Shown: positions 53,292 to 61,522 of the stretch, piece after piece
Layout of the letters: each line of letters starts with the position of its first letter
Position numbering within the stretch: position 1 is the stretch's first letter
Assembly (NCBI GenBank): GCA_037953745.1
Contig: JBAKBP010007420.1
Span: 36,162-100,161, forward strand
DNA: 64,000 nucleotides
DNA from: Lithodes maja
Taxonomy: Eukaryota; Arthropoda; Malacostraca; Decapoda; Lithodidae
Direction of reading: 5' to 3'
Notes under the pieces: generated by a model
The model's input: only the letters and a program-made list of their open reading frames with translations
Databases searched by the model: none
What the model was told of the DNA's origin: nothing
Made by a program: the position numbers and the translations under genes

Positions 53292-53774
53292 CCCTTTATT
53301 GGCGGCGCGCAACTTATGTCGTGTGAAAGAAATTTGGACTAAGTGGCGGTTCACAACTTATGTCGTGTGCCATTTTCACCACGTAATGTTGCTGAGAGAG
53401 AGAGATAAGTGGTGGCAGGAGAGTAGCAAGCGTATGACTGCTCCAGACCACCGCGGCGGACCTACTGACATGAATCCCACCCTCCCCCACCCTCACGCAC
53501 TCGCTACACAGGGAATTATGTAGGAAAACTACCTAATTACATGGTTTTTGCACTCGTGTTGCGCAATCGTTGCAAGAAAACTAGCGGTCGTACAAGGATG
53601 GTTGGGGTGTCATTGGAAAGCTCTGTTTATGCCCTTTCAGGGATAGATACTGGTTTTACGCTCTGGGTCTTATTTAGGCATGAAAATGATCACGTAAACA
53701 ACCCTATTTAGGGTAAAAACACCCCGCTGGGCGGTACATATAAATTACAGCCTAGGCCGCTCGTAAGGTGTTAA
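53288..53774. mobile_element. piggyBac-type MITE, family P2 (copy b)
   Basis: TTAA at 53288-53291 and 53771-53774. Removing it rejoins the host RT frame at GQSL/TLRM. It is 487 bp, in reverse orientation to 26211-26693. Confidence 0.88.
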
Positions 53775-55042
53775 AGACTGACCACGAAGAACTCGAGCAT
53801 CGTGATGAAAAATCATGGCCTTAGTTTTCTCAGTGGAGAAATGGAACCCGGTGGAAGCAGCCCAGCGATTAATATTGTCGAGCGCAATTTCCAGACGACG
53901 TTGTATGTGAGCCAGACTAGCGGAGGTGTAATAGATTGCAAAGTCGTCAACATACAGACTATGGGATACCCCAGATGGGAGACAACCTGTGACACCATCA
54001 AGTGCCATTATGAATAAGATGCTGCTGAGGTAACATCCTTGAGACAGGCCGATGGAAAGCGGCCTGATAGAGGAGAGCATACCATTAATTTTGACTTGGA
54101 AAGTACGATTCGATAAGATATTAATTACAAATTTCGGCAAAGGGCCACGCATACCAGCGGCATGTAAGATCGCCAATATCCTATACCTCCACGTCGTGTC
54201 AAATGCTTTGGCAACATCAAAGAACACCGCCACAGTAGGTTGACGCCGCGAGAAGCCCCGACGGATTTGGTGTTCCAGTCGCGTAAGGGAATGAAGTGTA
54301 GAATGTGCAGGTCTAGAACCATTCTGGAAGGGAGACAATAGGCCGTTCTTGGTCGCAAAATGTAATAGCCTAGGGTTCACCATCTTCTCCATTATTTTGC
54401 AAAGGCAGGAACTAAGCACAATAGGACGATACTTGGTGGGGATACTATGATCTTTTCCCGGTTTAGGAACAGGGACAGTGTATGCATGTCGCCAATCTTG
54501 TGGAAGAAAATCATCAGTCCAAAATTGATTATACAACTGGAGAAGAAACAATATAGCTCTCTGATGAAGATGACGAAGTGGAGAATATGAAATTCCATCC
54601 GGACCAGGTATGGAGTCCGAAAAGTTGTCTAAGGCAAATTCGAATTCAGGCAGAGTAAAAGGGGCATTGTAAGGATGCGAATCCCCGCCAGAAAAATTGA
54701 GGGGGCGCGACTCGGTAAGTTTCTTGTGGCGGGCGAAAAATTGGTGACAGCGAGTGATTGGAGCTGACGAGGGCAAAGTGATCGGCGTGTATTTTAGCAA
54801 TATCGGTCAGATCCAGTTTGAGTTCCCCAGTGGTTGGCTCCTGCAAAGGCGAAATGGGGGGCCGGGAACGCCTGCCACTAATAGTGTGAAATTTTGACCA
54901 GAGGGTGGAAATTGGTGTGCGGGAAGTGAAACCAGAGATGTATAACCTCCAGGATAGCAGTTTGCTGTGGAGGATGGCTCGTTTGGTAAAAGCGCAGACC
55001 CTATTATAGAATGTTTTGAGCGAAGTCTTGACTAAGGCGGCG
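53775..55042 (-). pseudogene. I-like LINE ORF2, RT fingers and palm
   Basis: Contains SIPGPDGISYSPLRHLHQRA, KYRPIVLSSCLCKIMEK, FFDVAKAFDTTWRYRILAIL, IGLSQGCYLSSILF and HSLYVDDFAIYY (catalytic YVDD). One frameshift near 54780 separates this from the upstream part (NAALVKTSLKTFYNRVCAFT, LTDIAKIHADHFA). Confidence 0.85.
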
Positions 55043-55046
55043 TTAA

Positions 55047-57387
55047 TACATACATACATACATAAAATTTTAAGACCGAGTGTTCCACACATAAGTGCAG
55101 TTTCAGTCTCTTGTCCTAATGGCGGCATTCCAGGCAACCCTGTTAAGGGCTGCTTCACTTGTCAAGTTCTTGGATTTGAGATCGGCGCGTATAGTCCGAT
55201 CCCAGGTCTTCCTCGGTCCACCCCTTGGTGCAGCTCCCTCCACAATCACAGACCTGCATTTTTTCACCCAATTTTGTTCATCCATTCTCTCCACATGTCC
55301 ATACCATCCCAGTCTACTTGTACGCATCACCTCGCTAATACTCTTTATACCTAAACGTCTCCTCAGCTCAACATTTGTTATTCTATCCTGTAGCCTGGCC
55401 CCACACATCCATCTCACCATTCTCATCTCATTACGCTCCATTCTGTTGACATCCTCTACTTTAACGGCCCATGTTTCTGAGGCATACGTCATTGCACTTC
55501 TAACACATGAGGCATACACCTTTCCCTTCAGGGGGAGAGGCATTCTTTTCATGGTCAGGATTGGCATCAATTCTCTGAACTTCCCCCAGCCACACCTAAT
55601 TCTAGCAACAGTGGCAGCCTCAGCCCTACCACCGGCAGAGATGGTATCTCCTAGGTAACAAAACTTGTTCACCAGCTCCAAAGACTCATTTCCAAAATTC
55701 ACAGCCACAGGATCATCACTTAACACAAGCTCGCCTTTGCACACTACGCACTCAAATTTCTCTATTTCTGACTTATCCTTCGGCAGGGGCCCCTTTATTC
55801 TACTACAGCGCTTACTCCCATGGTGTACCCAACATCGACAGATGCTACATTGAATTGAGTTAACGCCCACTCCCTTTCCACACACTGCACATGGGTATGC
55901 ACCGCTCTTTTCCACATTGCCTCGTCTCAAACTACAATGCATAACCTTGGTTTTGTTAATATTGACTCTTAAACCCTTGCTCGCCATGCCCTCTCTCCAC
56001 TCTCTGAATTTGGCCTCAGCATCCTGCATACTGTCAGCTATTACGACTAAATCGTCTGCATAAAACAGTTCCAACGGGAGTCCGCCTCTAAAATTTCTAG
56101 ACAGCGCCTCCAAGACCATAATAAAGAGTAGGGGGCTTAACACTGAACCCTGATGGACTCCAACACGGACTGCGAACTCATCACTCAGTACACCCTTCAC
56201 CCTCACCGAACTTCGCGAATCCTCATACATCTTCATTATCACACGCACCAGCCACTCTTCCACACCAAGTTTCCTCATAGCCCACTGTACAACATCTCTA
56301 GGTACCCTATCAAAGGCCTTCTCCAGGTCCACAAAGTAAAGATCCCTGCCTTTTAGTAAGTATCTTTCCTGTATCTGCCTGACTATGAAGATAGCATCGG
56401 TTGTACCACGTCCTGGCATAAAACCAAACTGCATATCATCAATAGAGATGCTTTGCCTGATCAAACCCTCAAGGACTCTCTCACAGACCTTCATGATTTG
56501 GTCAAGAATTTTCAGGCCCCTATAATTTCCTCTATCTAGCGCATCCCCTTTTCCTTTGTATATATTTACTATTACACTTTTGAGCCAATCCTCTGGGATT
56601 TTCTCATCTTTAATAATGGTGTTTATCAACTCAGTGACTAAGTTTACACCAATCTCCCCTGAGGCTTTTATCATCTCAGCGACAATGTCGGAGCAACCTG
56701 GAGCTTTACCGTCCTTCATTTTATTGATTGCGTCGCTCACTACAGCTGGTGCTATCAAAGGAGGGGGCCCAGATATTGGTTTTTCGATACTAAGCTGTTC
56801 CTTATCCCATTCAAACTCTACATTTAGCAATCGTTCATAGTGTACCTTCCATGCTTCTCTGATTTCATTTTCTGCATACACAATCTTCCCATTATCATCT
56901 CTAACACACTGTTCACCTATAATATCCCTACTGTCATTTTTAACTCGCCTAGCTAGGTTGAAGATCCCATTGGGATTGTCAGTGTTACACACTTGTTCGA
57001 GGACCAGGTCCTTAATGCGATTTTTAGCATTGTAAATAACTCTTTTGGCAGTTCGTTTAGCTGCCTGGTATTCCTCCCTGCTGCCTCCTTTCTTCCATGC
57101 TTTGAAGCATCTCCTTTTCTCTTTCACAGCATGTTCTACCTCATCGTTCCACCACCAAGAGGACTTATTCCTGGGGTGACCCTTTGTTTCCCACAGACTT
57201 TGTCAGTGGCAGCGATAAGGCTATGCTTAAGAAAGTTCCATTGGCTATTTACATCGTTAGGCCTAGCTTCCTTATTTCTATTAATTTCCTCCAGTTCATT
57301 ATGAAACCTATCCCTAACTTCCTTGTCCTTCAGCAGCCACACTTTCCTTTTGGGTATATAAACCTTCTTGCGCTTAGGATAATAATA
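55047..57387 (-). mobile_element. RTE-like LINE with zinc finger, copy 2
   Basis: TTAA flanks both sides (55043-55046, 57388-57391) and the 3' tail is (TACA)n on the plus strand. The 5' side is truncated inside the endonuclease tail (PKRKKVYIPKRKVW). Removing it rejoins the I-like ORF2 at SQSL/NAAL. Confidence 0.85.
55103..57127 (-). CDS. RTE-like reverse transcriptase with PHD-like finger
   Basis: 674 open codons: GKAPGCSDIVAEMIKASGEI, GNYRGLKILDQIMKVCERV, FGFMPGRGTTDAIFIVRQI, FVDLEKAFDRVPRDV, GVHQGSVLSPLLFIMVLEAL and LFYADDLVVIAD. After the thumb there is a Cys/His module (CAVC...CSIC...WVHH...C...CVVC) of C4HC3 (PHD/RING-like) spacing, then the C-terminal MTYASETWAV and GWYGHVERMDEQNW. 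The finger probably binds nucleic acid. The N-terminal part is missing, so it is not autonomous. Confidence 0.88.
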   Translation of the reverse strand: MKEKRRCFKAWKKGGSREEYQAAKRTAKRVIYNAKNRIKDLVLEQVCNTDNPNGIFNLARRVKNDSRDIIGEQCVRDDNGKIVYAENEIREAWKVHYERLLNVEFEWDKEQLSIEKPISGPPPLIAPAVVSDAINKMKDGKAPGCSDIVAEMIKASGEIGVNLVTELINTIIKDEKIPEDWLKSVIVNIYKGKGDALDRGNYRGLKILDQIMKVCERVLEGLIRQSISIDDMQFGFMPGRGTTDAIFIVRQIQERYLLKGRDLYFVDLEKAFDRVPRDVVQWAMRKLGVEEWLVRVIMKMYEDSRSSVRVKGVLSDEFAVRVGVHQGSVLSPLLFIMVLEALSRNFRGGLPLELFYADDLVVIADSMQDAEAKFREWREGMASKGLRVNINKTKVMHCSLRRGNVEKSGAYPCAVCGKGVGVNSIQCSICRCWVHHGSKRCSRIKGPLPKDKSEIEKFECVVCKGELVLSDDPVAVNFGNESLELVNKFCYLGDTISAGGRAEAATVARIRCGWGKFRELMPILTMKRMPLPLKGKVYASCVRSAMTYASETWAVKVEDVNRMERNEMRMVRWMCGARLQDRITNVELRRRLGIKSISEVMRTSRLGWYGHVERMDEQNWVKKCRSVIVEGAAPRGGPRKTWDRTIRADLKSKNLTSEAALNRVAWNAAIRTRD

Positions 57388-57391
57388 TTAA

Positions 57392-58379
57392 GAGACTGGG
57401 ACGACGTGGGAGCACCCGAGAGAGTGACCCGCAATGACCTGAAGCGTGTTGACAGCACCTTAAGAAGCCTCTCCAAGCGGTGTTTAAACTTTATTAAGAG
57501 GGCCAGCGCATGGGACCACCAAGGAACCTGATGGGCATGCACAAAAGAAGAGGTGAGTGGGATCTGAGCCACAGCAACAGAATGCAAAAAGTCGAGAAAA
57601 TAAAGGTAGTTTGCAGAAGGTGACGAGAGCGGAGAGAAAACATTGATCCTGGCAGATTCGCATTTGAAAGACACCCAGTCAGCTTTAGATAAGTTATAAC
57701 GAGGAAGTTGTGAGCTAGTGGATTGGTCAATGCAGGTGAGGAGAATCGGATGGTGGTCACTGGAGAAGCGATCATCCACTAACGACCACTCATAGTGAGA
57801 GGCCACGGATGCAGAGGCAAGCGAGATATCAATGGCAGAGTACGTATCATGTATATGAGATCGGTAAGTGGGGACTCCGAGATTTAGGCAACATAAAGAA
57901 GTCTGACTAATAATAGACTCAATATGGCGGCCAGGAGTGTCAGTGGAAGGGCAACCCCAGATCGGGGAATGTGCATTAAAGTCCCCAAGAATCAGGAACG
58001 GGGGAGTTAATTGGTCCATTAGAAATTGTAAAGAAGAAGTGGAATATCCGCAGGACGGTTCATTGTACGAAGAACAGATGGTTAGACACGGAAGAGTAGG
58101 CAAAGATACAGTAATCGCAACTGACTGGAAGGGGGTGAACGATAAAGGTAGTACAGTGTAAGGAATAGTATGATGGACAAGTATAGCAGTACGAAGATGT
58201 GAAGCAGCGGTCGGGGAAACTGCTGACACTTGGTAATCTTTAGGTGGAGAGATGTAATTACCAATGTGCTGTAAACAGACACACATCGGAGAGTAGAGTC
58301 GGAGTAGTCTTTGCAGCTCGCCCAAGCGAGAGCGAGCCCGATAGCCATTTAGATTCCACTGGATAATGTTATTGAGCAT
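57392..58379 (-). pseudogene. I-like LINE ORF2 start: AP-type endonuclease
   Basis: From ATG 58379 the frame reads NNIIQWNLNGYRARSRLGEL, FLILGDFNAHSPIWG and FSSDHHPILLTC, an APE-type LINE endonuclease. The start overlaps the ORF1 stop (ATG and TAA share an 11-base stretch). It is cut by the RTE-like insertion at 57388. Confidence 0.88.
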
Positions 58380-59833
58380 TATCGGGGGTGAGTACTGTCA
58401 GGTTATCATGATTTTGAGACCTCCTCACAGAGGCAAGGTAACGTTTATCTTTTGGTACAACAGAGGGCGGTTGTGCGCCTCTGACAGGGGAAGAGGAAGG
58501 GGAAAGGGAGGGTGGAGTAGGAGGAGGGGTCCTATGGTGGGCAGAAGGATTGAGAGCTGAGGCGGAACTGGTAACGGTGGAAGGGAAATTAGATTGAAGA
58601 ACAGAGAATTGCAAACGAAGTTTGGAGAGGAGCGTGTCAGGGTCCGCCACGCGGCCACGAAGATGAGCAACGCACAAACACTCGGGGCCATAATCCGTTA
58701 CATCATCAGGAGGCGTGCGAGTGGAAAGAAATTGAGTAACCTGTTGAGTAATGGTGACAGGATCCGAGGACTGCATGTGAGCAGCCATATAGTTTGTGAA
58801 ACATGCTGAGCATCCACATTCGCCGGCAGGGAGAGTGGAGGAGCACTGTTGAGAAGCAAAGGCGGTGCATGGCGAGTCAGTAGGGGAGCCCATCACATTG
58901 ACACCATTGGTAGCATCAGAGGACTCCATCGTCGAATCGGTCAGCGTGGCGTGAGGGGGCAAGTTAGAGGAGGGGACTGCAACGTGGGAAGATTTGGAAG
59001 GTTTCCGGTCAGACGTGGGGGATAAGCTAGGGTCACGATCACGTTTTTGGTGGGTCGTATTACTCTGAGCGTGATGAACAATACATTGAGACCCTGAGAG
59101 TTCATATTGGACGAGATCAGACGTCATTAGATCAAATTTGTCCTTGAAGTGCGCCATCAACTCCTCAGGTTGAAGCCTAGCCATGTGCGCAACACATACA
59201 CAGTCAACCGGGTGGTCGGGGGGGGGGGGGGGGGGGTTTACGGCGGAGGAAGGAGGGGAGGTGCGCAGTTAGCTCTGCAATGGGCGAGTTTTTGAGTCCT
59301 AAGAGGAAAGCCTTGCCACACGTGTGACACCCACACTCGGTGTCATGATGCGGAAGCGCCCAGACAGAAGCGGCAGGGCCGCGAGAATCAAATTCCGCAA
59401 CCGTAGCCTCCATCACATCCAACTGTTCCGTCAGGGCAACCGGAGGTGGACCAGCAAGTTGGAAAAGTGAAGCTTTCTCTTTAATCAATTTCTTACTAGA
59501 CGTTAACATAGAGGTGGAGGGAGGGCGACAAGAAGTGAGTAACTTAGTCTTGTCAGAGAGTTGGCGTTTTCCAGTGATCGGAGGTTTATTAGAGGAGGTA
59601 TGAGCAGGGCGGACGGCGAAGCGCACTGCACTGGGAGAATGGGAACGTTGGGTTAGTCGAGGAGAAGAGGAACCAGTAGTACGGGAGTGATTAACGGTTT
59701 GCGACGTATCCATGTCATCCAGAAGAGTGTCAAACTGATTGGAAGTAGGAACGTCAGGGGCAGGAGCAGGTGGTGATACTGTAAGAGTACCTGAGGTAGC
59801 AGAGGGAGAAGGTCGGTTCGGCTGAGGACTATA
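58369..59833 (-). pseudogene. I-like LINE ORF1 (gag-like) with four Cys-x-Cys modules
   Basis: Two frames (59204-59833 and 58369 to about 59220) are separated by a C-run of about 18 (G-run 59219-59236), so a length change there breaks one gene. Four times the protein shows an acidic/Pro turn plus C-x-C and a helix of about 25 residues: ECGCHTCGKAFLLGL, DCVCVAHMARLQPEELM, ECGCSACFTNYMAAHM, ECLCVAHLRGRVADPD. The rest is Ser/Pro/Thr-rich. The open frame runs past ATG 59713 to the LTR insertion, so the N-terminus may be missing. No standard CCHC knuckle is seen. Confidence 0.75.
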
Positions 59834-59840
59834 ATAATAA

Positions 59841-60055
59841 TGTATACACCACTATTGTCCAACACCATATGCACCACAGACACTTTAGACTTGCGGGCGC
59901 CTCTGGCACCCAGGCCTGTGGAGGCAGCAAGTCCTTCAGTTCACACCAGACTCTGACAGAACCAACTAGCGTCTCGGCGCTCCTGTACTCAACCCTAGCC
60001 AATAAAGGATTGAAGAGTACTGGTGTTATATCTCCATTCATCTTTATTATATGGC
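59841..60055 (+). repeat. putative 5' LTR of a Ty3/Gypsy-like element
   Basis: Starts TGTATACACC directly at the break in the I-like ORF1. It contains an AATAAA polyadenylation signal near 60001 and ends near 'atctttatta', followed by 'tatggcgcagtg', a plausible primer-binding region. The matching 3' LTR would lie outside the window, so the borders are inferred. Confidence 0.6.
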
Positions 60056-60082
60056 GCAGTGTATATCAGTATCTGAACCTAC

Positions 60083-61522
60083 ATGGAGAACCTGCACTAC
60101 CTAGCTGAGGCTGCAGCGGCTGTGGAAGCCGGCTTGCCGCCATGCGGTCCCCACCCGGCTACATCTACCTCCCAACCGGTCGAGCCTTCATTACCCGATG
60201 CCCTGTCTCCATACCCATCCATCGTCTACTTGAATGAAAGGATCGACGCCCTCCAATCGAGTATCGCCACCTTTCTACAGCATCACCAGGACCAGCAGCA
60301 TCTACAACATCGCCCCGCGACAGCTCCACCACCGCCCCGCCAGGATCTCCAGCCCCACCAGCCTCTACAACATCAGCCCCAGGCCAGTAATGTTACCCAC
60401 CAGGCTGACCCATCCTTTGCCTCACACCCCACCAGTGATACACTTATTCATCCCTCTACACAGACACCCACACCTCATACATCTCCCCATGTCTCAGTGC
60501 CCTACCATATGCCAGTTACCCATGTCTCAGTGCCCCACCATATGCCAGCTACCCATGTCTCAGTGCCCCACCATATGCCAGCTACCCATGTCTCAGTGCC
60601 CCACCATATGCCAGTTGCCCATGTCTCAGTGCCCCACCATGTGCCAGTTATTCCCCACATGTCTTTATTACATAATATGAACATGACTAATCCCTTTACC
60701 CACCCTCTCAAGAGCGAACATCCCACACCCTCCCCAACTGACGGCCAGGCCCACACTGGTGTCGGTAGCGACGGTCGGTATTACGGCGGCCATTATGCCC
60801 CCCCTGGCTATCGTACGGCTGGCACCAACCCTCACGGCGCAGCCCCTTCTGCGCATGACATCATCATACCACCACCACCACCTCCACCTCCACCACCACC
60901 ACCACCACCACCTCAAGTCCCTTCTTACCCAGCCCAGCCACGCCCCGCCCCGCCCCGCCGGGCTGCCCCTACGCGGCCCCAGGCCGCTTTACATATGCCG
61001 GGACACGCCCTACGCAAATTCTGGGCTGATTGGGAGGTCTACAAGCGGCTCGTCCTTCTACCACCTCACGAGGCTACCATCGAGCTCTACCAGACGTGCG
61101 ACCCCGCCCTTCAGAGCGCCATATTTGCTCACAATCAGGCGTTCTCCTCATTGCCAGAAATCGACCTAGCAACTCTCATCACACAACTCGTCCACCGACA
61201 ACGGAACCGCGCAGCCGCTCGCCACCACTTCCGGTCTCTTCTCCAACAACCTACTGAACAGATCCGGGACTACGTCACACGTATTACGGAGGCCACTTTG
61301 GACTGTGGCTTTACCTGCCCCTGTTGCCACACTGATGTCTCTGACGAGCACATACGGGACCAAGTGACTATCGGGATTAGTGATTCGTCCCTTCAGCAAG
61401 ATGTTTTAACTAAAGACCGCACCCTACCCTACCTACCTTACAAGATGTTATCAACTACTGTGTGGGGTTCGAATCTGCGGCACTCGATCAGACGGCAATG
61501 CAACCGGGGGTACATGCTGTGA
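60083..61522 (+). CDS. LTR retrotransposon Gag
   Basis: 479 codons from ATG 60083. It has a Pro/Gln/His-rich N-terminal half with five 33-bp repeats (HVSVPHHMPAT, 60488-60652) and a poly-Pro stretch, then a capsid-like region (FWADWEVYKRLVLLPPHEAT; RHHFRSLLQQPTEQIRDYVT). The last 30 or so codons are in the wrong frame: the homologous continuation is in the -1 frame from about 61430, so either a programmed shift or an indel links Gag to Pol. Confidence 0.85.
   Translation: MENLHYLAEAAAAVEAGLPPCGPHPATSTSQPVEPSLPDALSPYPSIVYLNERIDALQSSIATFLQHHQDQQHLQHRPATAPPPPRQDLQPHQPLQHQPQASNVTHQADPSFASHPTSDTLIHPSTQTPTPHTSPHVSVPYHMPVTHVSVPHHMPATHVSVPHHMPATHVSVPHHMPVAHVSVPHHVPVIPHMSLLHNMNMTNPFTHPLKSEHPTPSPTDGQAHTGVGSDGRYYGGHYAPPGYRTAGTNPHGAAPSAHDIIIPPPPPPPPPPPPPPPQVPSYPAQPRPAPPRRAAPTRPQAALHMPGHALRKFWADWEVYKRLVLLPPHEATIELYQTCDPALQSAIFAHNQAFSSLPEIDLATLITQLVHRQRNRAAARHHFRSLLQQPTEQIRDYVTRITEATLDCGFTCPCCHTDVSDEHIRDQVTIGISDSSLQQDVLTKDRTLPYLPYKMLSTTVWGSNLRHSIRRQCNRGYML

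Larger units (their letters stand above)
51780..59840 (-). mobile_element. I-like LINE (RT plus RNase H), interrupted twice
   Basis: A gag-like ORF1 (58369 to about 59833), an endonuclease (57392-58379), an RT and an RNase H (to 51786) all lie on the minus strand. It is interrupted by an RTE-like LINE (55047-57387) and a P2 MITE (53288-53774), and its 5' end is cut by the LTR element at 59841. RNase H after RT places it in the I/Nimb group. Confidence 0.85.

Noticed and set aside
60502..60756. Minus-strand frame rich in WWGTETW repeats
   Set aside because: It is the antisense shadow of the 33-bp Gag repeats.
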